Shown: positions 11,898-24,926, counted from the first letter of the stretch. The stretch: DNA of 64,000 nt from Riptortus pedestris (GCA_019009955.1 CM032228.1:204891001-204955000); one strand, 5' to 3'. Notes: generated by a model from the letters alone, not told the origin. A program made the numbers and translations.

Positions 11898-12535
11898 CCC
11901 AAGAGTAGGAGTGGTCGTTAACTGAATGCTGAAAACGAAAAAAAAAAACCAAATAATTCCCTTAATATTCAGATTAGAGAAATAGTATACGGAACAAAAA
12001 TTGTTGTGCATTAAATTTTTAACAAGAGTGACTACATGACATTTTTCTTGACATATAGTCAAGAACTATATGTAATAATATAAGAAGGAGGACTGCAAAC
12101 TAAAAAATGCAAATTTGTTGGGTAATATTCGATATGGAGAAAAAACAACATTTATAGAAAATTAAATTTGTAAAAATATTGTTTCTATACAATGTTTCAT
12201 TCCTACTTATACTAATGAAGATATTTTGAATTTTCGATTTTCCACCTCCAATAAGACCCCTCTTCTTACGGTCCGATTTCAGCCATTCACGAACTTAATC
12301 TTTATTTTGTTTGTTCTTTCTTAAGGTTGTAGGGCAAAAAACTACTAACTTATCATCGCCCAGTTATATCTATAACTCTCGTTTTGGATAAGTACCTGCA
12401 CTTTGGGAGTAATCTGTGTTAATAGTTAATATTGTTATATCCTCAATTATATCCCTATAACTTAATCTTTAATTTGATAAGAAACGCTACAACTATCAAA
12501 GAAAAATTGCGACTGCTAAAACTGTAACAGACAAG

Positions 12536-12592
<57 letters not shown>

Positions 12593-12628
12593 GAGTGGGC
12601 CTGATTTTTGTCATCTCCTAGGGAAATA
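11898..12628 (-). mobile_element. Diverged Merlin-like arm with internal insertion
   Basis: The block usually at the arm centre starts twice (AGAGTAGGAGTGG near 11,900 and GAAGGAGGACTGC near 12,085), as in the left arm of the transposase copy. GGTAATATTCGATATGG, CCGATTTCAGCC and ATTGCGACTGCTAAAACTG follow. About 140 bases of foreign sequence (near 12,310-12,450) split the copy. The AT tract is at 12,536-12,588, and the inner end decays after GTCATCTCCTAGG. Confidence 0.6.
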
Positions 12629-13512
12629 TGCTAAAATAAAATAATGCTAGGGCATTTATTTAAAATGTTCGTCACACAATGACAGGAGCGATACGAATTT
12701 CTTACACTCAACGTCACCTGGCAGTCATTCTAGCAGGAAATCCACATATTATTAATCAAACATAACCTGGATATGGAATTTTAAGTGATGGCCGGGCTTC
12801 GAAAGAAAATAGTAGATTAATGATGGCGCAATGCAATAAATACAAACAATGCTTTTATTTTTACATTTTGGAAAAAATTTAATCATCAAATCAGATTTCT
12901 AACAAGATATAAAGTTTCATTGAGAAAAATATTTACTCCTTTGTCAAGTTGAACTTCATTTCCAGAGATCTCAAACGATGATGAAAAAGAATTCTATTCA
13001 AGGTAAGAGGATAAAAGAGAAGCTGGTGAAACGGGAAACCGGAAAAGTTGGTTTAAAGGTTACCCATGCTGAAAGGCGGTGGCTGGTGGAAAAAAGGTTT
13101 GAGCACCAGTTTTTTCGTGTGCCTAGCTGTATTTAGTGTGTTATTTATCTGCTTTATTGCGCGAGCTGCACAATTTTGGCGGCACTAACCAGTAAAGAAA
13201 ATTAGCATTAGAAATAAACAATAGAATGCAGAACAGAACAGAAAAAAACCCTGCAAAACAAACATTTCGCATAAACATGCAACTAACTTTAAGTTTTATA
13301 AATGAATATGTAACACTTTAGATCTAAGAGTGATGATAAAATGAAATATTAAAAGACATTTCTTGAAAATGTATTATTTAGGCCTAACAGTTAATTTGAT
13401 CGTTACCAAAGCCAACAGCTGACTATTTTTATTAGAACATATAAAGTAGTACAATTAACGCTTAAATAAATACAGGAGAATTTGATGATTACTGGATATA
13501 ATTGGTAAACTC

Positions 13513-13566
<54 letters not shown>

Positions 13567-14974
13567 ATTATTTAGCGTTTTATTAAAAAGTATTGTATGA
13601 TGAATTGTATATACAAAAAGTTTTGCTGCACCCATTTTGGCCACATACGCATATTAATATTGGGTTACTCGTATTGTTTTGGCACTGCTTTCAGTACTCC
13701 TCTTCTAATTTTCATAAGATTTTCTGAAGTTCAAAGAAATATTTTCAATGCTCCATTTACAAGTGATGTTTAAATAAAGATCTTGCTAAGGATGAATTAG
13801 AGAACTGTAAGTTCAAAGAAGTAGTCTTTAAATTCTTTGAAATCGTAATAAACATTTTTTGTTGTCTTATATTTGCTTGGGAGCATCCTAAAGGGGAGAA
13901 ATTATAATCGGCAAGAGGATTGACGGATGTATAGCACAAAAACAAGTATTTGAACTGATAAAGAATATAAGTACATAGAACTGTAACAAAAATCTAATGT
14001 TGACATCTCATGACTTCCTAGTCCTTCCAATTACATAAAATAAACAAATTGTTTTGATTCACTTCATTTAACATTATTTAATGTGAAATCTAGGTATGAT
14101 ATCTTATTTGAAATGCATCGGATCAAAAATGAAATAGAAAATAATTTGTAGTTCATTTCAGGATAAACAAAAATGCTCAATACAAATTTGTTGTACCTAC
14201 ATCAGGTGCGGAGACAATCGCATTATTTTTATTTCCGTTCCCTTACTCCAAAACAGCAGTTCTAAATTTGAAATTTCAACATTCTATGGATAGTGGTCGC
14301 ATTGGAGTAATTGAAGAGGCGACTTGCCGAAATCATTCAAAATAGTTTCAGGTATGTTCAAAAAGGATAATTCTGTTTAAACCAAAGATCTTAGCGTTTC
14401 TTATACTACTTCTTACAAAGAACTAGGAATGCGTTTTTAAAAAAAAGCCGGCAACGAAATTTGAACTCTCTACAAAAGAAAATATAATCGATTTGAACGA
14501 ATGGACATGTTGATTAGAAAGGGAATGAAAAGAACAAATTGGCTCAAAATAAATCAAACATGGAAATTCTTAATGATGTAAGTGTCCCATCATGGAGGAA
14601 AGAAGGTCGAGATCCTCTGCTAACTCTTACAATTCTACATTATTACGTTCAAATATTGAATAGACCTCAGTGCTTATATATTCCTACAAAGGCGAGATAT
14701 TCTTTCAAAGGTGTGATATATGAGAAAGAGCATAAAAGAGGTCGTTTGACGAGCAGAGGTCGATTTGTGGGTGGATATAGATCTGGACATGAATAAGGAG
14801 AGGGCATTATATATGGTGGTTCTACAGGGAAAGGAACGCTGCCCACATCTTGGATTAAAGGTGCCTCCTTGATTTATCGTTTATACCATCCATATATATA
14901 TATATATATATATATTAAATTGATTAAAAGAAATTGAAAAAGATTAGGAGGCTGACCAAAATATATATAATACA
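12629..14974. other. No gene recognised; two AT microsatellites
   Basis: AT tracts lie at 13,516-13,564 and 14,892-14,915, outside any Merlin-like arm. An 85-codon frame at 14,539-14,796 (plus) has basic residues near its end, but no family I know and no start or splice context that supports it. The rest is unique AT-rich DNA. Confidence 0.45.
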
Positions 14975-15418
14975 CTAGCGGGCCCGACAGACGTTGTCCT
15001 GCATGATATTTCAAGCGATTAGGATATTAAACAAAGTCCGTCAAGCAGGGGCTGCGTAAACTAAGCAGGTTTTCCACGTGAAGCTATACAATAGAGAAAT
15101 CTCTATACGAGAGCCGTCTCTCTATACATTCGTTATCGGCCCACATTTAATAAAAATACAAATATCTCGGTTAATATTCAAGGTAGAGAATAAATGTATA
15201 AAACAATATTTATAGTAAAGTTCTATACAATTGTTTGATCCGACGTATGGTAACGGAGATATTTTGAATTTTCAAAAACCTCCCCTCTAAACCCCCCCTC
15301 CCCCTGGTCCGATTTCAGCCGTTAACGAACTTGATCTTTCTTTTTTACAAAAACGACTAAATATCGAGTTTGGTAACGATTAAACAATAATTGCGACCGC
15401 TAGAGCGGTAACAGACCG

Positions 15419-15458
<40 letters not shown>

Positions 15459-16287
15459 AACGGACCTCATTTTCGTCATCTCCTGAGTAGGATTGATGGA
15501 CATTTGAAGAAAAATTTCGCGTCATGAGTACAACCTCAATACCTGATTTCCCTTAAGGGAAATCTGCTAAAATGTATGAAATGAAAAACAAATAATATAA
15601 TAATTTCACTATTCTTTATTTTGAAATAACATCAATTTTTCTAAAAACAATTCGTTAAAATCAATAATGTTCATATTGGAAAGAATTTTGGAGGATATCA
15701 ATATTTCTATGCAAATTACTTGCTTCACAAATTGGTATAAGAAAAAATGTTCTACAACTTTTGTTATGTGCACGTTTGCCTTAAAAGCAAATAGAAAATG
15801 GAATAATGCGAATTTTTTATTCAGGCTTCCCATATAACCCCCACTCCAGGTTGAACCTAAAAAATTTAATATAGCTTATAATCATGGAAGAATTAATGAT
15901 AATTTACATATAGAGTTTTGTTAAGTTTGGTTAAATCGTTAGTGCCCAATTAATTGTTGGCTCCCACTTTAATTTTTTAGTGTATATCTCGTTTATACTT
16001 TGTTATACGACAAAAGTTAATATAACAAAAGTTACTCTAAATAACAAAATAAACAACTTTTATTGTATGCATATTTGCCGAAAAACCAATAGGAAACGAA
16101 ATATCGTTATTTTTAAATTTAAGCCCCCATTACAACCCTCACTCCTGCTCCATCTGCCGGGCTGATTTGTGAATCTAAACCATCCAGTGCGTCACCCAAA
16201 TACATGCAATAAACATTCACATTGGTCCAACCGTTTAGGAGGAGTTCAGTGACATACACACGTACAGTAGAATTATATATATTAAGA
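14975..16287 (+). repeat. Interspersed repeat (ACTAGC family), split by a Merlin-like arm
   Basis: The 5' end (14,975-15,031) reads ACTAGCGGGCCCGACAG, then ACGTTGTCCTG. After the inserted arm, 15,574-16,287 continues with the unit seen at 8,400 and 29,000 (CTTCCCATATAACCCCCACT, CAAAAGTTACTCTAAATAAC). It ends GTCCAACCGTTTAGGAGG, ACATACACACGTACAG, ATATATTAAGAT. Only about one ~300-base unit is present, so unit number varies between copies. The order shows that the arm inserted later. Confidence 0.65.
15032..15573 (-). mobile_element. Merlin-like solo arm, nested
   Basis: Outer end at left: CAAAGTCCGTCAAGCAGGGG, then CTGCGTAAACTAAGCAGG. Followed by AATATCTCGGTTAATATTC, the C-rich block near 15,290, GACCGCTAGAGCGGTAACAG and an AT tract at 15,420-15,456. 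The inner palindrome is intact at 15,545-15,564, followed by TGCTAAAA. It is shorter than most copies because the ~300-base outer subregion is reduced. Confidence 0.85.
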
Positions 16288-16743
16288 TATGTAGACCGAG
16301 GAAACTACCCAGGCAATCATATGATTCAAAAAATCAAATAAATAATCAAAATATTGATAGTCTTAATAAATGAATTATTTATTTTTTATTAAAAGTAAAT
16401 AATTTTTTGGCAGTTTCGCACATCCAAAAGCTGTTACTGAAGAGTGTAAATATTATTATTTACATGAAAATACTTATTTGTGATATTATTATAACATATG
16501 AGATTATATGTTAGAATTTTGAACGAAAGGCTTACTAAACAAACTTTCTCTCTCGAATTAACACAAACATTACAACTTTAAACATGGGAAATGCTCAAGA
16601 AGACATCAACTCTGACTCAGTTGTTATCTCTACGAAGAACTCGAAGAGTTGGCATGACATCTAAAACAATTTAGATGTTGATAAACCTCGTTCATATGAT
16701 GAGATGAGAATTACAAATGTAGGAATAGTTATTTGTTATTTAA
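16288..16743. other. No gene recognised
   Basis: AT-rich unique sequence. Confidence 0.5.
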
Positions 16744-16845
16744 GTGACGAAAGTATATCATTTTTCAACTCGAGTGAAACGTTTACCCACACGAGCGAAG
16801 CGAGTGTGGTAATTTCACGAGAGTTGTAAATTCTACTTTCGTCAC
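16744..16845. repeat. Fold-back inverted repeat
   Basis: Outer 12-base arms GTGACGAAAGTA (16,744-16,755) and TACTTTCGTCAC (16,834-16,845) are perfect complements. Inside them, CAACTCGAGTGAAAC pairs imperfectly with TTTCACGAGAGTTG, and CCACAC pairs with GTGTGG around GAGCGAAGCGAG. A further 16-base inverted pair (near 16,861-16,876 and 17,308-17,324, CTGTAATCGT/ACGATTACAG with flanking A or T runs) suggests a larger structure to about 17,330. Confidence 0.6.
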
Positions 16846-17336
16846 GAGTGTAATATAAATTTTTTTCTGTAATCGTGCAATACATGATCAGATCTAACCA
16901 GAATATGAACAAAATTAGGATGTTGTGAAGATTATGGTATGTTGCTGGTAGGTTATAAGCATGGTTGTGAAAGGTTATAAGCATAGTTATAAAACAACTA
17001 GTGATGATTGTGAAGTAGTGCAGTTATAAACAAGTGCAGGTTATAAACAAGGAAGGTAATTATTATTATATTTAAATTTTAAAATATATTGATTATTTCC
17101 ACCAATAATTCATTCACATTTCAATTTATTTTGTTAAAATAATTCTTACAATGTTAAGAAACATTTAAAAGCATTTAGTTTCCAACTTCAAATTATTTTT
17201 TAATTTATACTTATAACTAATTAAGAAGGCAATTCACTTTCTTCACTCTATTGCAAAATGTTTCACTTTCTTCACTCATTTCAGTTTAGTAATGTTACCA
17301 TTATTCAACGATTACAGAAAAAATATTCTATTAGCC

Positions 17337-17360
17337 AAAAAAAAAAAAAAAAAAAAAAAA
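17337..17360 (+). repeat. Poly(A) run of 24
   Basis: An uninterrupted A run, possibly the end of a retroposed fragment. The sequence just upstream matches nothing I can name. Confidence 0.8.
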
Positions 17361-18324
17361 GCACATAACAACTTCTAAGAACCGAAGAAACGTAACACTA
17401 TTATTCAGTAATTTAAATGATAGTGCGAGAATTATGAAATGTTCGCTCTTTGAATACGAGGTTTCTTTGAAGACCTCATAACTCATTTAATTTTAGAAAA
17501 GGGGTATTCTTTTCCTGTGACATTGAAGATTTGTTTAATGTCTCAATTCTTGAAGAATTAAAAGATGAAAAAGTGTTGCATATATGAAGAATAATGCCGA
17601 AAACAAAAAAGAATAAACTGCCATATATGTGTGTGTGTTTTAACTTGTGTGCCCATAATATTTAAAGAACTAGACATTCAATTATTGATTAGGTACATCG
17701 TGTTCTCATCAGAAGAATTGCGCTTATGTAGTCGTCTGTGATGACTTTTCTTTTGACTTTTTGAGGTTGGATCGATAGGAGAAATTAATTGTGAAACCCG
17801 TTAGCACAAAAATAGTATAACGCGTAACCATAAAAGAAGATACAAGAAAATGCTTCAAACCACCAACCACAAATATAAATATTTCGAGTAAAGAGCACCC
17901 ATCTTAACACACCGACCGAATGTATAACTTCTTCATAAAAATATTCTTTGTTATAAATAAATTAAAGAATATCATGTCAGAAGGATGATTTTTACAAAAG
18001 ATGAATAAAATTTGAAAATTTTCAATTATTGAATAAAACTACGAAATATTTGTCAGAAAAATATATATATTTATTTATTTTATATCTTCAAGTTGGGGAC
18101 AAGTTCCCATCGTTTATAAACCATGACATACTTTAATAAATTTAAGACTAACAACATATCATGCCAATAAACTAAAAATGCATGGCATATATTAAAATCG
18201 TTAGGACTTTAATTTATTAAATGTAATTATTAAATCGATATATTTTATAAATGGTATTCAGTGAATTTGAGCTAATTTTATAATGAATATATTGTATAAG
18301 TATAAATGAAATTGAATAATATTT
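17361..18324. other. No gene recognised
   Basis: Very AT-rich. No frames or repeats of note. Confidence 0.5.
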
Positions 18325-18445
18325 TAAAAAATCATTTGACATAATATTAGTACTTTTTGCATTGAAATAAAAAATATTTCATGTAGCCTATCAATGTTGT
18401 GTTAAGATTTAATGGAAATAAATACATTTCATTTCATTCATGCTT
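18325..18445 (+). repeat. Interspersed repeat, tail copy 2
   Basis: AAAAAATCATTTGACATAAT, a TTCATGTAGCCTATC block, then TTTAATGGAAATAAATACAT and TTCATTTCA correspond block by block to 6700-6815. Confidence 0.4.
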
Positions 18446-18850
18446 TGATTTCGTTTCACTCTCAATTAGGGTAAATTGGCTGAAACATTGGGATCTGAGG
18501 CAAATAGTGACAGCAAGATCTTATCAGCTGTTATCAGTGAGTGGCCAGAAGTAGTTAAGAGACTGATGAAGTAGTTGGCGAGGGAGTAGAGAGGTGGGGC
18601 AAGGTATGGGGCAGGTGGCTTGAGACTTACTGTGATCAGCAGGGCGGCAAGCTACGCTACGTTAGTCACGAATCCTCTCTCTCTCCTATCCACCGCCATA
18701 GCTGTCTACATACAACCAAATTTAAAGCGAATTTCCCTTGGGGTACATTAGCCAATGAGGTCACAAAAGATATTATCGAAATATTTCTACAAATGTTCAC
18801 CGATTCTATCTATAGATCTCGAAAAGGAGGTTTCGCAATCAGGAGGCAGG

Positions 18851-19857
<1,007 letters not shown>

Positions 19858-19860
19858 TAT

Positions 19861-19911
<51 letters not shown>

Positions 19912-19922
19912 TGTGTGTGTGT
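19858..19922 (+). repeat. (GT)n microsatellite
   Basis: About 65 bases of TG repeat, followed by a GA-rich stretch to about 19,950. Confidence 0.95.
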
Positions 19923-20248
19923 GAAAGAAAGAGAGTGATAAAGAGAGAGCGAGCCGAGTAATTTTGGTTTTATTGATACCTAACAGCGTATATTATTATT
20001 CGTTCCATATGAAATTTGTATTTCACACTGGTTTCATGATCTAGGTACCTGCAGATCTTTCGCTACCTTATCGGTGGCCCACCAACTTGACTTTTTAATA
20101 CATTAGTCGAAAGAGGTTTGCATTTCGATGCTACCTGAGCGTGTTCATGCGCCCTGATGATTTTTTTCATCTGTTTCGCTGGAAAATCCAAATTTCTATT
20201 CGAACCTGTTCCCTTATCCTCATTTCCTTTCCCTCTCGCCCTTATTGC

Positions 20249-20372
20249 TTTTAGCAGATTTCCCTCAAGGGAAATCAGCTATTGAGGTCGTACTCATGAC
20301 GCGGGTTTTGAAACATTTCTTCAAATGTCCATCGATCCTACCCAGGAGATGACGATCATTTCCGTCCGTTCT

Positions 20373-20467
<95 letters not shown>

Positions 20468-20960
20468 CTGTTAACGCTCTAGCGGTCGCAATTTTTGTTT
20501 GATCGTTACCAAACTTGATATATAATCGTTTTATGTAAAAAGAAAGATCAAGTTCGTTAATGGCTGAAATCGGACCAGTGGGCGGGGGGAGGGGGGTTTA
20601 GCGGGGGGATTTTTGAAAATTCGAAATAACACCATTATTATGCGTCGGATCGAAAAATTGTATCGAATCAAACTTATTGGAAATTAAATGTACTATAAAT
20701 ATTGTTTTATACATTTATTCTCTATCTGGAATATTAACCGAGATATTTGCATTTGTATTGTGTGTGTGGTCAGCAGGAGTCGGCTATGTTCGGAACTATC
20801 AGCCGAGAGCTAGTGCGGCCGTTTCCGTTACTATTCGTCCCTCGTGAATAGGTCTAGAGATACCTTACTACTACTGATATTATTAGGCAGATTTCTCTAT
20901 TGTAAAACTTCACGTGGGAAATCTACTTAGTTTACACAGTCCCTGCGTGACGGACTTTTT
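20249..20960 (+). mobile_element. Merlin-like solo arm, well preserved
   Basis: Inner end TTTTAGCAGATTTCCC, with one base changed in the palindrome, then TCAGCTATTGAGGTCGTACT. The AT tract (20,377-20,463) is the longest of any arm. It continues CTCTAGCGGTCGC, AGATCAAGTTCGTTAATGGC, the G-rich block near 20,578, then a subterminal block with AGGAGTCGGCTATGTTCGG. The outer end is GGGAAATCTACTTAGTTTAC, ACAGTCCCTGCGTGACGG, ACTTTTT. Closely similar to 36,115-36,786, pointing to recent common origin. Confidence 0.88.
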
Positions 20961-21372
20961 CTACTGTGGTAACTGGTGCAGAGATAAGAAAATTTTATAA
21001 TAATGTTTTTCTTCAGTTACATGTGTTCATTGGACCATTAGTAATTTGTACATCAAGTAATAAGCAAGTTATTCGTACTTTCTTGTGACCAGCCTTCAAA
21101 AATCCCAAATTCTACTCGACATATTTTTCCTTAGTATAACATATATTTTTTCACTGCAGTGTTGTTGGAAGTGAAGAATATTGTGAACTTGGAGAGAAAA
21201 AGTCAAGCCACAGTCACTTGCTGTTTTCCCCTATGGCTGCATGCAAGTAGCTCTGAAGATGGTGACAATAGTCTTTGAATGCGCTTAGCGCTGAAATAAA
21301 AAGTTGTGAAGAATTGGACATTTTCTTCTCACCAAGCATAAAATTTATAGTGAAAACTGCTCAACAGTCGCG
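20961..21372. other. No gene; possible retroelement tail
   Basis: The stretch CTCTGAAGATGGTGACAATA followed by TAGCGCTGAAATAAAAAG (21,250-21,305) resembles 3' ends of non-LTR retrotransposons. I see no second copy, so this stays tentative. Confidence 0.3.
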
Positions 21373-21432
21373 GGGGAAAACTGCTTACGCGGAAAGAAGT
21401 TAACGCAGCCCCTGAGTGATGGACTTTGTTTT
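21373..21432 (+). mobile_element. Merlin-like outer-end fragment
   Basis: CGGGGGAAAACTGCTTACGC, AGTTAACGCAGCCCC, TGAGTGATGGACTTT matches the last ~55 bases of an arm with a small internal duplication or insertion. A 105-codon frame that follows (21,476-21,793, plus) has no recognised family. Confidence 0.65.
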
Positions 21433-21877
21433 GTATACCGGAAGTTGAAATTCAACTTAGCCTGGAAGAAAAGTTTTGGGTTCCATCGTTAATAGTGTAT
21501 TCCAGGTACTGGAGTGTAATACGTACAAGTTAGTATTCAAAGTTAGTGAGTTTCTGAGAGGCGGTGTAGCAGGTAAAGCTATTTTCAAAGTTAATGTGCA
21601 TGTTTTAATACTAATGCGAGGGCAAGCACCTCCCTGGGCCTTAGGCCAAACATTTCTTCGTCGATACTATATCTTCTCTGCCCACTTAGTTTCTACTTCT
21701 AAATATATAACGTATGTACAACGTCTAATAAAATGTTTTAAAAGTTCAATGTCATTTATAAAGAGATATTCAAGCAATTATATAAGGAAGTAAATCAGTA
21801 TTACTGTTGACAATATGAATTTTTTATGAACAACGAAGATGATGACCACAGTTGGAACTATCCTAATCTGATGTGTC

Positions 21878-22129
21878 TGTCACTCACATCAGTGGATCTG
21901 AATCTAAGTCAGCTTGCCAACGTTTCGGTAAAATATATTACCTTTGTTAAGGCTAACTGAATGTTGTTGTGTAAAAATTGAATGTATTAAGAGAGTCCAA
22001 ACACTAACAGAAATATTAAAAAACTATTTGTGAAAGGAGAGTCGGAAACAGTACAGCAGTGTGACACATAAATTTTACCGAAACGTTGGCAAACTGATGT
22101 AGTTTCATTTCCACCTTTGTGACCGACAA
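21878..22129. repeat. Inverted repeat pair with 21-base perfect core
   Basis: The reverse complement of TTGCCAACGTTTCGGTAAAA (plus T; 21,914-21,934) recurs exactly at 22,072-22,092. Flanking bases extend the match imperfectly to about 57-60 bases per arm (TGTCTGTCACTCACATCAG at left). The loop is about 137 bases. AACGTTTCGG-type strings are common near 3' ends of LINEs, so the pair may be two tail copies in opposite orientation. Confidence 0.6.
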
Positions 22130-22229
22130 ACTCTTAAGAAAAAGATGAACATTTATATTGTCACGTGCTTTCTCAACCTTTAAGCAGGTTTCCCTTAGGG
22201 GATAACTTTATTATACACCTTTAATATGT

Positions 22230-22234
<5 letters not shown>

Positions 22235-22291
<57 letters not shown>

Positions 22292-22293
22292 CA

Positions 22294-22376
<83 letters not shown>
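22235..22376. repeat. Compound (AT)n(AC)n microsatellite
   Basis: About 50 bases of AT then about 90 of AC, at the usual microsatellite position of the arm. Two overlapping minus frames here encode only CV and YI repeats. Confidence 0.95.
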
Positions 22377-22392
22377 GCACATATCCTCACTC

Positions 22393-22560
22393 ACAGGAGG
22401 CGCCAGTGGCCCCATGGGCTATGGCGTGAGTTATATCTACCACTACCCTCGTCTGTAAGCTGAAGGTAAACATAAGTGCATATTTGATCCCCCCATCCCC
22501 CCAAGGGAGAACCTTAGGTCACGAGTTCACAATCGGACAGAGGAGGGTCGGGGTTAAGAG
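22393..22560 (+). repeat. GC-richer interspersed repeat, second copy
   Basis: GGAGGCGCCAGTGGCCCC, GGCGTGAGTTATATCTACC, GTAAGCTGAAGGTAAACAT and TAGGTCACGAGTTC match 7724-7850 in order. Confidence 0.45.
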
Positions 22561-22800
22561 AACCCATAAAAAGAAAATTCAAATTACTCCATTACTCTGA
22601 GTTGGATCGAAAATCATATATAGCCAATCGTGTAGTAGGTTTTCTGTAAAGTTGTTTTTCACACTTTTTCTTTGTCGTTAACCGTGATTTTTCCACTTTA
22701 GCAATAAGATAATATATCATGAACCGTCTTGTTCCAAGCTTAAATACCAAATATTGTTTTAAACAGATCTTTAATAGATACATGCAAATACATTGAGTGA

Positions 22801-23667
22801 TTATAACATCAATTAACTTTTCTTTGGACTCAAAAATGTTTATTTTGATCTACACCGTTACTCGATATTTAACCGCATTCAACAGTAAGACTCATAAACA
22901 ATGAAGGTTGAAATGGGATCAGGAAGCGGAATTCAAAAATTTAAACTACAAAGTATGAAGAACAATAATATGTATTAAATATGTATTATTTATCCCGTTT
23001 AGCCAAAGTGCATGAAATATTATAAATATAATATTTTAGAAAATGAATTTTATGTAATAAATATGGTGGAGAAATTGTCAAACTTTTATTATACAAGGCG
23101 AAGTATTGAGTTTAATAAGAGCTAGCGGAGGGAGGCGTAATATCTTGGCCCGTCAATCAATGTCCGCTCTTAATAATTTCCACTTGACTAGAGTATATAA
23201 TTATTTTTTCCATAGGAATTTGTATTGAACTTTATTACATCTTTTAAATCTTTTAAATGTCCTAGCACTATGCCTCATGAGCAATCATATTGAGTGGTTA
23301 TAAGTAAAGTAATTAATATGTCTTGTTTCAATAAATAAAATTAAGTTTTTTCATAATAATAATATATTTTACTGAATTAAAAACACAAATAAAATGCCTT
23401 TGTTTTAATAATGTTGGGAAAATTATTTTATTGTTTGGGGCACAGACTTAAATTTTCCTATTTCTTTTCGAGTATCTCAAATTAGAAATTTAGTTAGATC
23501 TATGTTTAGATTTAGATGTTTATTAGATCAATGATTTCTCTCTCTAATATCATTATATCTAAAGAGGAACCACCATTTTTTAATTTATGTTCTTAATAGA
23601 TAAATTACATGAATGGACCCCTAATTTGGAATTTGATCTAAAGTAAAACATTGTTAATAATTCAATT
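22801..23667. other. No gene recognised
   Basis: Very AT-rich. May include the 5' remains of the LINE whose RNase H region follows, but no reverse transcriptase motif is visible. Confidence 0.45.
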
Positions 23668-24099
23668 TTTACAGCTGAGTTGATGGTTATTAGCCAAGCT
23701 ATCAACGATATAGAACAACTGGAACAAGATTCATAAGTAATCGCTACGGACTCATACAGCTCACTCCAAAGTCACGATGTTACTTCACATACCTAGAAAA
23801 AGATCAAATACAAAGCTCAGAAAAAACATATCACTTGCTGGGTCCCCTCACATTTCGATTTGGAAGGTAATGAAATAGCGGACTTGGAAACTCATAGTGC
23901 TCGAAAAGATGAAACAACAGTAACCTACATCTCCCCAAGTGATTGGAAACGAGAGTTACAAAAATTGTTAAAATACAATCTTCCAAGAAGAGCTTTGAAC
24001 CTTAAACCAAACTTAAGAGAACTACTTAGAGACAATGAAGAAGACATCAAAAGGCTTTTTGCTTCTTTAAATGAAACTCGTTTGTTCCAAAAACTATAG
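23668..24099 (+). pseudogene. Non-LTR retrotransposon RNase H domain, decayed
   Basis: In one frame the translation shows FTAELMVISQAIND, then VIATDSYSSLQ, then CWVPSHFDLEGNEIADLETH. These are the ExxAI, TDSxSSLQ and WVPSHxxxxGNExAD motifs of the RNase H domain found at the C-terminal end of ORF2 in Jockey/I-type LINEs. The D of TDS and the D of GNEIAD are kept. Two in-frame stops interrupt it, one after LEQDS and one before KKIKYKAQK. The last 79 codons (from 23,860) are open, but only as the tail of the dead protein. No reverse transcriptase is visible upstream, as in a 5'-truncated LINE. An A-rich tail (AATATATAAATAAAAAATA near 24,140) follows. The exact clade is not determined. Confidence 0.8.
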
Positions 24100-24842
24100 A
24101 TTCATTTACTGCTAACGACAACAGTAGATGTGGTATATTGTAATATATAAATAAAAAATAAATAATAATTGCATCAAAAATAAAGTTTTTGTATTAACTC
24201 AACCCCAAACATTTTAATTCAATTTTTCTGATCGTTTGATGTCAGATAAACCAAACCTCACACTGGAACTTTAAAAAAATGATGTTTTGTAGATATTACA
24301 TCAATAATAAAAAAAACAGAATCAGTGATTTACGGCTTTGTAATTGAGTTGGTACTAAAATCCTTGTTTTAATATATTCAATAGGTATCTTTTATTTCAC
24401 GTAAAATTTCAATGGAGGCGTCTACATTATATGATTTTTTTTGTTGAATGGAGATATGAAACTAAAGAGAGTTTCCATTTGATTTCAGAAGTGGTTGTCA
24501 TTATTGTTCAGATTTTTCATTGGTCAATATCAGACTGGCCACAAGAATTTGGGATTTAGAGAACTGCTGAGATGTAATATCTTAAATTCTCCGTTAAGAT
24601 ACTTCGCACTGAAAAATTTGATAAAACCAATAGTGTTTTAAAGCTATATAACAACTACAGTTGCCATTATATTTATTATGCTCTAAATGTAATACATTTT
24701 GAGTTATTTTTCCCTTTTTCGTTGATTTCATTTCAATCTTTCCGAATACAGGTACAAAGAATGTTTCACATTATGCTACTGCATAACTAAACAGAAAGTG
24801 TGTCTTTTGATGAAAGTATAATATAGTACAAAACTCATTAAA
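24100..24842. other. LINE tail then unique AT-rich DNA
   Basis: After the A-rich retroelement tail, nothing is recognised. Confidence 0.5.
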
Positions 24843-24926
24843 TAAAATCCTTTGTCCCACCCTGGATAGAAACTTGTCCCAATTAGTCCCCTAACATTAC
24901 AAAGGAGACGTTAATAAATAACATAA
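24843..24926 (+). repeat. SINE tail fragment
   Basis: TTTGTCCCACCCTGGATAG, ACTTGTCCCAATTAGTCCCC and GGAGACGTTAATAAATAACA match the tail half of the SINE at 20-247. Confidence 0.55.

Larger units (their letters stand above)
22179..22800 (+). mobile_element. Diverged Merlin-like arm holding a compound microsatellite and a repeat
   Basis: Inner end AAGCAGGTTTCCCTTAGGGG, then family sequence is lost to a 140-base (AT)n(AC)n tract (22,235-22,376) and the repeat at 22,393-22,560. It resumes at 22,565 (GAAAATTCAAATTACTCC, GTTGGATCGAAAATC, AAATACCAAATATTG). The outer terminus is missing. Confidence 0.55.

Noticed and set aside
14539..14796. 85-codon plus-strand frame with a basic end
   Set aside because: Tempting composition but no family resemblance, no splice or start context, and no related frame elsewhere.
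21476..21793. 105-codon plus-strand frame
   Set aside because: No recognised motif, no supporting context, and a length within chance expectation over 64 kb; it follows a transposon-end fragment.
22195..22415. Two minus-strand frames of CV and YI repeats
   Set aside because: Direct translation of an (AT)n(AC)n microsatellite. The same applies to frames at 6829, 18,755, 18,810, 28,834, 28,845, 31,003, 31,052 and 32,013.
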